A stretch of DNA of 64,000 nucleotides. Origin: CAWIJJ01 sp963836405 (GTDB lineage Bacteria > Acidobacteriota > Terriglobia > Bryobacterales > Bryobacteraceae). The notes under the pieces were generated by a model. The model saw only the letters and a program-made list of their open reading frames with translations, was not told the DNA's origin and did not search any database. Location: the NCBI GenBank assembly GCA_963836405.1, contig CAWIJL010000020.1:18704-82703 (forward strand). The letters are read 5' to 3'. Position 1 is the stretch's first letter. Every line of letters begins with the position of its first letter. Position numbers and translations under genes: made by a program. This document shows positions 1-8,112 of the stretch, piece after piece.

Positions 1-931
1 CGCCGAACTGGTTGAAGCGGTTCAGGTCGCGGCGGACGGGGCTGGGATTACCGGGTCCGTTCCAGCGCTGATAGGCGTTCAGGCCGGGGCGGTGCCATTT
101 GAAGAAGGCGCTGCCGTGATACTCGTTCGTGCCGTTCTGCGAAATGAAGAGGATCTGCGCGCCGCTGTTGCGGCCGTTCTCGGCGTTGTAGTTGTTGGCG
201 ATTACCTTGATTTCCTTGATGGACTCCTCATTGGGGGTGAGGACGGCGGAACCGGCCCAGGAGACGCTGCTCACGCCGACGCCGTCCACCTGGATGTTGT
301 TGGAAACCTGGCGGGTGCCGTTGGCGATGACCTGCGGGCCGTTTTCGATAAAAAAGATGCTGTTCACGGCGCCCGCGGAAGGCCGGTTGACGCCGGGCAT
401 CTGGGTGGTGCCGCCTCCGTTCGATTGCGCGCCGTCGCCGAAGACGCCGGGCGCGAGACGAATGAGTTGGAAGGGGTCGCGGCCGAAGGAGGGGAGGTTT
501 TCGACATCGCGGCTGGTGAGGGTGCCCGCGATGGCGGCGCTTTGGGTATCGATAAGCGGAACCGCGGCCTCGCTGACGGTAATCGACTCGGAGACCTGGC
601 CGAGAGCGAGTTCGACGTTTAAGGCCTGTAACTGTTCGGCGCGGACGACTACCTGTTCAAGAACCTTCTTGGAGAAACCGGTCTTTTCCACGGACAGCCT
701 GTAAGTGGCGGGAGCCAGGCCGGAAATGGTGTAAGCCCCGCTCTCGCTGGTTTTGGTCGAACGGGATAGGTTCGTCTCGGCGGAAGTAATAGTAACTGTG
801 GCGTCGGGCACGGGTGCACCGGCGGGATCGCTGACAACACCCTGGATACCGGCACGGAACTGCGTAAATGCCGGGCTCGTAAGCGACAACAAGGCAAGAA
901 GCGAGATAAGTGAAGGTTTGAGATGGAACAC
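1..931 (-). CDS. TonB-dependent receptor with carboxypeptidase-regulatory N-terminal domain (5' part)
   Basis: The reading frame runs off the left edge, so only about 310 N-terminal residues are visible. It starts at GTG 931 (FHLKPSLISLLALLSL follows), with an AAGGGGG ribosome site about 7 bases upstream. A signal peptide ends near TSPAFTQ. A carboxypeptidase-regulatory/Cna-B-like fold follows (GIQGVVSDPAGAPVPDATV), then a plug-like region with FIENGPQ, NNIQVDGVG and FFKWHRPGLNAYQRWNGPG. This is the usual N-terminal layout of Oar-like acidobacterial outer-membrane receptors, inferred to import large substrates. The barrel is outside the window, so substrate cannot be guessed. The gene looks intact as far as it is seen. 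Confidence 0.85.
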   Translation of the reverse strand, partial: MFHLKPSLISLLALLSLTSPAFTQFRAGIQGVVSDPAGAPVPDATVTITSAETNLSRSTKTSESGAYTISGLAPATYRLSVEKTGFSKKVLEQVVVRAEQLQALNVELALGQVSESITVSEAAVPLIDTQSAAIAGTLTSRDVENLPSFGRDPFQLIRLAPGVFGDGAQSNGGGTTQMPGVNRPSAGAVNSIFFIENGPQVIANGTRQVSNNIQVDGVGVSSVSWAGSAVLTPNEESIKEIKVIANNYNAENGRNSGAQILFISQNGTNEYHGSAFFKWHRPGLNAYQRWNGPGNPSPVRRDLNRFNQFG

Positions 932-1195
932 TTAGAGACCCCCTTGTTCCGGTTGTAACCCTAAGTTCACGCAGGTGCAAGGTTTGTTTGCGGAACAGAG
1001 TGGAACCCTGCGGGCTGAGGTGCCAAATCATACAACGTTGCGATCGGTCGGCGGGCCGCGCTTTAACCGGCCGCAATAGCGGGCGCGGGCACGGCAAAGT
1101 TGGAGTGGCTCGAAACGAACCTCCGCGACGGGTCGGTGGCAGGGTGCGTGCAGTCTCAAACGTGGGCGCAACTGCGCCGCGGGATAGGAGTGAAC

Positions 1196-2308
1196 ATGAC
1201 GGAATCGCAAAAGATCACGGTGGTGGGCGTTTTTGAGGATTACGGCACAGCCGACCGTGTTGCGCGCGAACTTACCAGTGCGGGAATTCCGCGCGAAGCC
1301 ATCGACCTGCGTTCGAATTTCAGAACGGGCGCGGCCGGAAGAACCGAAGAAGATAACCGGGAGCACGAAGGGGGCATTTCGGGATTCTTTCACCGCCTCT
1401 TCGGGGGCGGCGACTCGGAAAGCGAACACGCTCACGATTATGCGGAAATGGTGCGGCGAGGCAATGCGGTGGTATCGGTCACCGCGCCGCGCGAGCAGGC
1501 GAATCGGGCGGCCGGCATCATGAACGACCTGGGCGCGATCGACATCGACCGCAGGGTGGCGGACTATCGCAAGGCGGGATACCGCGGGTACGACGAAAAC
1601 GCGCCGGCATATTCCCGGGAAGAGGCGGAACGGGAACGCGAGCAATACCGGAACCGGCAGGGAGGCGCGACCATCCCGGTGGTGGAGGAGGAACTGGAAG
1701 TGGGCAAACGCGTGGTACGGCGAGGCGGCGTCCGCGTCTACAGCCAGGTGCGCGACGTCCCGGTGGAAGAGGAGGTCACGCTGCGGGAGGAACATGTGAA
1801 GGTGGAACGGCGCCCCGCCAACCGCCCGTTGAACGCAGGCGAGAAGGCGCAACTGCGCGACCAGACAATCGAGGTCACCGAGTCCGCGGAAGTGCCGGTG
1901 GTGCAGAAGCGGGCCCGGGTGCGCGAGGAGGTCGTGGTGGGAAAAGAGACCACGGAGCGGAAGGAGACGGTCAGCGACACGGTGCGGCGCACGGAGGTGA
2001 AGGTGGACCAACTGCGCGGCGAAGGCGAGCGGGTTGAGGACGAGGAGGACGACGATATCCGCGCGGACTTCCGCCGGGATTTCGACAACCGCTATGCCAG
2101 CCACGGCGCGGATTGGGATGCCTATGCGCCGGCCTACGATTACGGTTACCAGATGGCCTCGAATCCGAAATATCAGGGCCGCGATTGGGACGATGTGGAA
2201 GACGATTTGAGGAACGACTATTCACGGCGGGAACCGGGCAGCACGTGGGAGCGGATCAAGGACTCGGTGCGGTACGGATGGGACAAAGTCACGGGACGAA
2301 CGCGGTAG
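1196..2308 (+). CDS. GSP17M/YflT-like plus DUF2382 stress protein
   Basis: About 370 residues from ATG 1196, preceded by AGGAG; GTG 1190 in the same frame is an alternative. Residues ~5-110 resemble the general stress protein 17M (YflT) domain (VVGVFEDYGTADRVARELTS). Residues ~155-275 form a DUF2382 domain, a charged repeat-like fold (TIPVVEEELEVGKRVVRRGG) related to YsnF/AvaK. The tail is acidic and aromatic, with repeated DWD motifs. Members are linked to stress and to photoreaction-centre-like domains, but no biochemical role is established. It lies 61 bp upstream of a second DUF2382 gene on the same strand, so both are probably one unit. Family call is confident, function is not known. 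Confidence 0.85.
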   Translation: MTESQKITVVGVFEDYGTADRVARELTSAGIPREAIDLRSNFRTGAAGRTEEDNREHEGGISGFFHRLFGGGDSESEHAHDYAEMVRRGNAVVSVTAPREQANRAAGIMNDLGAIDIDRRVADYRKAGYRGYDENAPAYSREEAEREREQYRNRQGGATIPVVEEELEVGKRVVRRGGVRVYSQVRDVPVEEEVTLREEHVKVERRPANRPLNAGEKAQLRDQTIEVTESAEVPVVQKRARVREEVVVGKETTERKETVSDTVRRTEVKVDQLRGEGERVEDEEDDDIRADFRRDFDNRYASHGADWDAYAPAYDYGYQMASNPKYQGRDWDDVEDDLRNDYSRREPGSTWERIKDSVRYGWDKVTGRTR

Positions 2309-2321
2309 GCGGCGCAACCTT

Positions 2322-2350
2322 GCGCGGCCGGACCAAGAGCCCGGCCGCGC
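2322..2350. other. GC-rich stem-loop between the two DUF2382 genes
   Basis: A perfect 10-bp inverted repeat (GCGCGGCCGG / CCGGCCGCGC) with a 9-base loop. No T-run follows, so it is not a classical terminator. It may tune the ratio of the two DUF2382 transcripts or protect the mRNA end; that is inference. Confidence 0.55.
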
Positions 2351-2369
2351 GGGGCGTTGGGGGGAAACG

Positions 2370-2843
2370 ATGAAGGATGAAGACGAGGTTCGCGAAGACG
2401 AGACTAACGAAAACGCCGAAGGCATGGACCCGGAGAACCGCGAAGAACTGGTGATCCCGCTGATGGAGGAGCAACTGGTGGCCGGCACGCAGGAGGTGAA
2501 GACGGGCGCGGTCCGGGTGGAGAAACACGTGGAGCAGCGGGTGCGCCGGGTGGACATGCCGCTGGTGCAGGAAGAGGTGGAGGTTCGGCGCGTGGCGATC
2601 AATCGCGTGGTGGAGGAGCCTCCCAAGGTACGCCGGAAGGGCGGGACGATCATCGTGCCGGTGGTAGAGGAACAGATGGTGGTGACCAAACGGCTCGTGC
2701 TCAAAGAGGAGATCCACCTGATGAAGCGGCGCAGCCGGAATCGCGTGGTGAAAGACGTGACGCTCGAAAGGGAGCGGGCGGAGGTGCGGCGCGTGGATGC
2801 GGAGGGACGCGAGGTCCCCATCCGGAGAAAAGCAGGCGGCTAG
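2370..2843 (+). CDS. DUF2382 domain protein
   Basis: 157 residues, ATG preceded by GGGGGAAAC. Almost the whole protein is DUF2382: LVIPLMEEQLVAGTQEVKTG at residues ~28-47, and a second, similar half beginning IIVPVVEEQMVVTKRLVLKE near residue 92. The protein is highly charged and has no signal peptide or membrane segment, so it is predicted cytoplasmic. It follows the larger GSP17M/DUF2382 protein on the same strand, suggesting joint expression under stress. The last codons overlap the end of the convergent membrane-protein gene by 4 bp. Molecular function unknown. Confidence 0.85.
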   Translation: MKDEDEVREDETNENAEGMDPENREELVIPLMEEQLVAGTQEVKTGAVRVEKHVEQRVRRVDMPLVQEEVEVRRVAINRVVEEPPKVRRKGGTIIVPVVEEQMVVTKRLVLKEEIHLMKRRSRNRVVKDVTLERERAEVRRVDAEGREVPIRRKAGG

Positions 2844-4123
2844 CGGAGCCGCAGCAGGCGTCCGTCGCGGAAGTCGAAGATGGCGCCGGCGTGCTTCAAT
2901 TCGTCACCCGCGAGCGGTGTTTTGCGTTGGAGCTTGATGTTGAGGCTGCGGTCGTGGAACCAGAGGTCGGCGATGAAAGCCATGTCCCACCCGGTGAAGG
3001 GGTCATTGAGAAAGACGACGGTGCTGCCGGGCGGGACCGCGGGCCGGAGGGCGTCGAATTGAGCGAGGACGGCGCGGGTTTGCGAGCCCATGGCAGCCAT
3101 TGCGGGAAGTTGCACCCGCTCTTTGACGCGCTGGTTCTCGTAGGCCCAGAGTCCGCCAGCCGACGCCAGGACCCCGGCGAAGAGGGCGTTACGGCCGAGC
3201 CGGCATAGCAGCGGCTCTCCCGCCAGAAACACCGCCACGGCGCGCGCGGCATTCAACAAGATCACCGAGAGGAAAAGGGCCCATCCGGCGAAGGGAAGAT
3301 AGAGGCAGGCCCCGCCGCGTCCTTCCAGAAATTCGATAGGCAGCGGCGTCAACAGCATCCAGAACCAGCAGAAGCGGAGGATGGGGCTCGGGCGGCGCCA
3401 GGCCAGCCATGTGACCAGGAACCATATGCCGGCAGCCGCGAACAGACCGACAGGATGCGAACGGGCGAGCAGGTCGCCGAGCGAGCGGGTCTGGAAGGCG
3501 GCGATGCGGGCAGACGAGAACTCCGGCCGGTAGCCGGACTGGGCGGCGAGAGCGTCCGGGCCCGCCAGTTTCCCGTACAGCGAAAGCAGCGTAAGCGCGG
3601 CGGCGGCGAAAAGAAAGAATCGCGCGGCACGGGGTCTGGGCTCGCGATGGAACAGCCACTCGTAGAGGATGAGGACGGCCGGGAGTGTGACGGCCATTTC
3701 CTTCGAATTGAGGGCGCAGAGATAGAGCGCGGCAAACAGCGGGACGGCTTCAGGCCGATTGCGAAAGTGAATGTAAGTGAGGAGCGCGGCAAGATAGAAG
3801 AAACCGCAGAGAACATCATAGACGAAGGCTATGTTGTAAGTAAGATTCGTAAGTCCGGCATGATAGCAGGCGAAGAGAGCGGCCAGACCGGGAAGCAGCG
3901 GTTCGTTCGACAGCCGGCGGGCGAGCGCATAGAGAAGGCCCACGCTTGCAAAAAGCAGTGCGAGGATCACCAGATGATAGGGCGCCGGATTGAGCCCGAA
4001 CCAGCGGAAGAGCGGCATGTAGAACAGGGCACCCACAGGGCGGTACAAACCGCGCCAGGGAAGAAGTTGGGCGGCAACCAACTGTGACGGACCCCAGCGC
4101 CAGTAGGTACCCATGTTCATCAT
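2840..4123 (-). CDS. Polytopic membrane protein, glycosyltransferase-C-like, probably 5'-frameshifted
   Basis: From ATG 4123 (MMNMGTYWRWG) the frame encodes 427 residues with about nine hydrophobic segments (for example HLVILALLFASVGLLYAL and ALTLLSLYGKLAG) and a soluble C-terminal tail. The pattern fits the GT-C/tetratricopeptide-associated membrane protein group of acidobacteria; substrate unknown. In another frame ATG 4212 encodes MRRILFLFALLAYFSYFCGD followed by SLRVFFAPD, and stops at TGA 4120-4122 just where MMNMG begins. The two parts together read like one N-terminal signal-anchor continuing into the body, so one base seems to be missing near 4123. The true protein probably starts at 4212. 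Confidence 0.7.
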   Translation of the reverse strand: MMNMGTYWRWGPSQLVAAQLLPWRGLYRPVGALFYMPLFRWFGLNPAPYHLVILALLFASVGLLYALARRLSNEPLLPGLAALFACYHAGLTNLTYNIAFVYDVLCGFFYLAALLTYIHFRNRPEAVPLFAALYLCALNSKEMAVTLPAVLILYEWLFHREPRPRAARFFLFAAAALTLLSLYGKLAGPDALAAQSGYRPEFSSARIAAFQTRSLGDLLARSHPVGLFAAAGIWFLVTWLAWRRPSPILRFCWFWMLLTPLPIEFLEGRGGACLYLPFAGWALFLSVILLNAARAVAVFLAGEPLLCRLGRNALFAGVLASAGGLWAYENQRVKERVQLPAMAAMGSQTRAVLAQFDALRPAVPPGSTVVFLNDPFTGWDMAFIADLWFHDRSLNIKLQRKTPLAGDELKHAGAIFDFRDGRLLRLR

Positions 4124-4420
4124 GTGTCCGGAGCGAAGAATACCCTGAGGCTGTCTCCGCAGAAGTAGGAGAAGTAGGCGAGCAGCGCAAATAAGAACAG
4201 GATACGGCGCATGGGTACGGGCACACGTCGGACAGTCGGACAAAGGACGCTGGAGCTGCATGTAAATAGAGCGGACGACGCATTCGAGCTTCCGCTTGCG
4301 CCGGCTTGGCAGCGGCTGGAAGAAACCGCACGGCCGTCCTGAAGCTAAGACCGGAAAGAACGGAAAATCACTACAGCCGCGGGGGGAAAATCGCAGCCCT
4401 TCTCCGTGGCGTGGCGGAGA

Positions 4421-4426
4421 TATACT
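4421..4426 (+). promoter_or_regulatory. Candidate -10 box of the DUF1592 operon
   Basis: TATACT 13 bases before a TTG (4439) that opens directly into a good signal peptide. This would give a transcript with a leader of only a few bases. No clear -35 is seen. Confidence 0.35.
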
Positions 4427-4438
4427 ATTCCTAGTCCG

Positions 4439-6781
4439 TTGACTGGGTATCTTCGACCTGCTACGTTCGCGTTCCTGATTTGGGGCGGTATCGCCAACGC
4501 TGCCAGCCCGCAACAGGCGTCCCCTGCCCCGGCTACGGCTGCGATCGATCGGTATTGCGCCGGGTGCCACAATAGCAAGCTGAAGACGGCGGGCCTAGCG
4601 CTCGATGCGGCCTCCGCACAGCGAGCGGCCGGGCATCCCGAAATCTGGGAGAAGGTGGTGCGGCGGCTGCGTGTCCGCTCCATGCCGCCGGCGGGACTGC
4701 CGCGGCCGGACGAGCGCACCTACCAGGCGCTGATCGCGTCACTCGAAGGACAGCTCGACCGGGCGGCGGCGGCGCATCCGAACCCCGGACGGACGGACAC
4801 CTTCCGACGGCTGAATCGCACCGAATACCGGAACGCGGTCCGCGACCTGCTGGCTCTGGATGTGGATGTCGCTTCGATGCTGCCGGCGGACGACGCCAGC
4901 TACGGCTTCGATAACGTGACGGTGGGCGGGCTCTCGCCGACGCTGCTCGAACGGTACGTTTCGGCAGCGCGAAAGATCAGCCGGCTGGCGATCGGGAGCC
5001 CGGTCAAATCGCCCGGCGGCGACACCGTGAACCTGCCGCCGGACCTGACGCAGGAGGAGCATTTCGAAGATCTGCCGCTGGGCACGCGCGGCGGCCTGGC
5101 GGTGCATTACACGTTTCCGCTCGATGGCGACTACGAGATCCGGGTGCGGCTCGCGCGCGACCGCAACGAACAGGTGGAGGGACTCAAGGACGCGCAGGAC
5201 GTGGAGATCATGGTGGACGGCGCGCGGGTGGGGCTGTTCACCGTGAAGCCGCCGCGAGGCACGACCGACCATTCGGCGGTGGACCAGGACCTGCACGTGC
5301 GAATCCCGGTGGGCGCGGGCCCGCACCTGGTGGCGGCGGCGTTTCCGAAGCGCGCATCCACGCTGCTCGAGACCGAACGGCAGCCGTACCAGGCGCATTT
5401 CAACATGGACCGGCATCCGCGTATCCAGACAGCCGTGTACTCGCTATCGGTGAACGGTCCTTACGACCCGAAGGGTTCGGGGACGACGCCATCGCGGCGG
5501 CGCATCCTGACCTGCACTCCGGCGAGCAGCGGGGAGGAGGAGCCGTGCGCGAAGCGAATTCTAGGCACGCTGATGCGCCGCGCGTGGCGCCGGCCGGTGA
5601 CGGATGCGGACCTTCAGGCGCCGCTCCAGTTCTACCGGGAAGGGCGCGCGGAGGGCGGTCACGAGAACGGGATCGAAATGGCGCTGAGGGCGGTGCTGGT
5701 GAGCCCGGAATTTCTGTTCCGGGTAGAAGAGGATCCGCGCGGTGCGGCGCCTGGATCGGCATACCGGCTGAGCGATCTGGAACTGGCCACGCGACTCTCG
5801 TTTTTCCTGTGGAGCAGCATTCCGGACGATGAATTGCTCGACGCGGCGATACAGGGCCGGTTGCGGAGTCCGGCGGTGCTGGAACGGCAGGTGCGCAGAA
5901 TGCTGGCGGATGCGCGCTCCGGATCGCTGGTGACGAATTTCGCAGGGCAATGGCTGTACCTGCGGAACCTCGATGCGGCGCATCCGGACATGCGGATTTT
6001 TCCGGATTTCGACGATAACCTGAGGCAGGCGTTCCGGCAGGAAACGGAGATGTTCTTCGAGAGCATCGTAAGGGAGGACCGCAGTGTCCTCGATCTGCTG
6101 CGCGCCGATTACACGTTTCTGAACGAGCGGCTGGCGAAGCATTACGGCGTGCCGAATATTTACGGCAGCCGCTTCCGGCGGGTGGAGTTTGCGGACGGCT
6201 CGCGGGGCGGGCTGCTGCGGCAGGGGAGCATTTTGACGGTGACTTCCTACGCCACGCGAACGTCGCCGGTGATTCGCGGCAAGTGGATTCTGAGCAACAT
6301 CCTGGGAGTACCGCCACCGCCGCCGCCCGCGTCCGTGCCGCCGCTCAAGGAACGGAGCGGCCCTTCCGCGGTGCGGTCCATGCGGGAGCGGATGGCGGAG
6401 CATCGCGACAACCCGGCGTGCTCGGGCTGCCACCAGTTGATGGACCCGGTGGGGTTTTCGCTCGAGAACTACGACGCGGTGGGCCGCTGGCGGGCGTCGG
6501 AAGACGGCAAGCCGGTGGACGCTTCGGGCGGGCTGCCGGACGGCAGCAAATTCGAAGGCGTGGCGGGACTCGAGAAGGCACTGCTCGCACGGCCCGAAGT
6601 CTTTGCGGGGACGCTCACCGAAAAACTGCTGACGTACGCGGTGGGGCGCGGGGTGGAAGCGTACGATGCGCCGGCGGTACGCGGGGTGGTGCGCGGCGCG
6701 CGGGTGAAGGATTTCAAGTTCTCGTCGTTCATCCTGGGGATTGTCAACAGCACTCCGTTTCAAATGAGGAGGTCGCAATGA
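4439..6781 (+). CDS. DUF1592/DUF1588/DUF1585 (PSD-type) cytochrome c protein
   Basis: About 780 residues. I favour TTG 4439 because it opens directly into a signal peptide (LRPATFAFLIWGGIANAA); GTG 4406 is an alternative 11 codons upstream. A heme motif CAGCH lies ~30 residues after the start. The planctomycete-type series then follows: DUF1587 (DTFRRLNRTEYRNAVRDLLA), a carbohydrate-binding-like insert, DUF1595/DUF1592 (RRAWRRPV, VSPEFLFRVEED, LATRLSFFLWSSIPDDELL), DUF1588 with a second CxxCH (CSGCHQLMDPVGFSLENYD) and DUF1585 (EKLLTYAVGRG). It is predicted to be periplasmic and redox active. It overlaps the next gene by 4 bp (ATGA), so the two are translationally coupled. The reaction is not known. 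Confidence 0.9.
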   Translation: MTGYLRPATFAFLIWGGIANAASPQQASPAPATAAIDRYCAGCHNSKLKTAGLALDAASAQRAAGHPEIWEKVVRRLRVRSMPPAGLPRPDERTYQALIASLEGQLDRAAAAHPNPGRTDTFRRLNRTEYRNAVRDLLALDVDVASMLPADDASYGFDNVTVGGLSPTLLERYVSAARKISRLAIGSPVKSPGGDTVNLPPDLTQEEHFEDLPLGTRGGLAVHYTFPLDGDYEIRVRLARDRNEQVEGLKDAQDVEIMVDGARVGLFTVKPPRGTTDHSAVDQDLHVRIPVGAGPHLVAAAFPKRASTLLETERQPYQAHFNMDRHPRIQTAVYSLSVNGPYDPKGSGTTPSRRRILTCTPASSGEEEPCAKRILGTLMRRAWRRPVTDADLQAPLQFYREGRAEGGHENGIEMALRAVLVSPEFLFRVEEDPRGAAPGSAYRLSDLELATRLSFFLWSSIPDDELLDAAIQGRLRSPAVLERQVRRMLADARSGSLVTNFAGQWLYLRNLDAAHPDMRIFPDFDDNLRQAFRQETEMFFESIVREDRSVLDLLRADYTFLNERLAKHYGVPNIYGSRFRRVEFADGSRGGLLRQGSILTVTSYATRTSPVIRGKWILSNILGVPPPPPPASVPPLKERSGPSAVRSMRERMAEHRDNPACSGCHQLMDPVGFSLENYDAVGRWRASEDGKPVDASGGLPDGSKFEGVAGLEKALLARPEVFAGTLTEKLLTYAVGRGVEAYDAPAVRGVVRGARVKDFKFSSFILGIVNSTPFQMRRSQ

Positions 6782-8112
6782 TTGTCACGAAGAAATCGCT
6801 GCCGCGCCGCACGTTTCTGCGCGGAGTGGGGACCACCCTGGCGCTGCCGCTGCTGGACGCGATGGCGCCGTCGATGACGGCGCTGGCGCAGTCCCCGGCG
6901 CGGCCGGTGCGCCGGCTGGGATTCGTGTACATGCCGATGGGCGCGCACATGCCGCTGTGGACGCCGCCCGGAGGGGACACGCTCGGCGACCTTTCGCCGA
7001 CGCTCGCTTCGCTGGCGGGCGTGCGGGAACAGCTTACCGTGATCGGCAACCTGGAATTGCGCAACGCGTATCCGGGAACGCACGCCACCTCGAATGCCGC
7101 ATTCCTGAGCGCGGCCACGGCCAAGTGGACCGAGAGCAGCGATTACTACCTGGGCACGACGGTGGACCAGGTGGCCGCGCAGCACATCGGGCGCGAGACG
7201 CGGCTGCCTTCGATCGAGCTGGCGATGGACCTGCTGACGACGGTGGGCCAGTGCGATAACGGGTACGCGTGCGTGTACCAGAACGACCTGTCGTGGTCGT
7301 CGCCGACGACGCCGCTGCCGGCCGAGGCGCATCCGCGGGTGGCGTTCGAACGGCTGTTCGGCGACGGCGGCAGTCCGGCGGACCGAATGGCGGAACTGCG
7401 CAAGAGCGCGAGCCTGCTGGATTTCATGAAGGACGACATTGCGCGCCTGCAGACAAAGCTGGGGCCGGGCGACCGCAACAAAGTGAATCAGTATCTGGAC
7501 ACGGTGCGGGAGGTGGAGCGCCGGATTCAGAAAGCGGAGGCGGCGACGGCCGATTCGGCGCTGCCGGACCTCGACCGTCCGGTAGGCGTGCCGGCGGCGT
7601 ATGCGGATCACGCGCGGCTGATGTTCGACCTTCAGGTGCTGGCGTTCCAGGGCGATGTGACGCGCGTGGCCACGTTCCAGCTTGCGCGCGAGACCAGCAA
7701 CCGCGCCTATCCGGAAATCGGCGTACCGGAAGGGCACCATCCGCTCACGCACAATGGCGGCAACGCGGAGATGCTGGCGAAGGTCGCGAAGATCAATGCG
7801 TTTCACGTGTCGCTTTTCGCGGGCTTCCTGGAGAAACTGAAGGCCACGCAGGACGGCGACGGGTCGCTGCTCGATCACTCCCTGATCCTGTACGGCAGCG
7901 GCATGAGCGACGCGGACAAGCACGATCACGTCAACCTGCCGGTGCTGGTGGCGGGAGGCGGGGGCACGGGATTCAAGGGCGGCCGGCACATCAGGTACGC
8001 GCAGCCGACGCCGCTTGCAAACGTGCACCTGACCCTGCTGGAACGTGTGGGGGTGCGGATGGAGTCGTTCGCCGACAGCAACGGCAAAGTGGGGGAACTG
8101 CTCTCGCTGTGA
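6778..8112 (+). CDS. DUF1552 protein, Tat-exported
   Basis: 444 residues from ATG 6778, which overlaps the stop of the DUF1592 gene. The N-terminus holds a twin-arginine signal (LPRRTFLRGVGTTLALPLLD). The rest is a DUF1552 domain with typical motifs: FVYMPMGAHMPLW, SNAAFLSA, PSIELAMD, HHPLTHNGG, LILYGSGMSD and NLPVLVAGGG. The fold is related to the DUF1501/alkaline-phosphatase-like sulfatase group, but no active site is assigned. DUF1552 genes regularly sit directly after DUF1592 cytochromes in acidobacteria and planctomycetes, so a shared periplasmic complex is likely. It is followed by a GTGA overlap with the ankyrin gene. Confidence 0.9.
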   Translation: MIVTKKSLPRRTFLRGVGTTLALPLLDAMAPSMTALAQSPARPVRRLGFVYMPMGAHMPLWTPPGGDTLGDLSPTLASLAGVREQLTVIGNLELRNAYPGTHATSNAAFLSAATAKWTESSDYYLGTTVDQVAAQHIGRETRLPSIELAMDLLTTVGQCDNGYACVYQNDLSWSSPTTPLPAEAHPRVAFERLFGDGGSPADRMAELRKSASLLDFMKDDIARLQTKLGPGDRNKVNQYLDTVREVERRIQKAEAATADSALPDLDRPVGVPAAYADHARLMFDLQVLAFQGDVTRVATFQLARETSNRAYPEIGVPEGHHPLTHNGGNAEMLAKVAKINAFHVSLFAGFLEKLKATQDGDGSLLDHSLILYGSGMSDADKHDHVNLPVLVAGGGGTGFKGGRHIRYAQPTPLANVHLTLLERVGVRMESFADSNGKVGELLSL

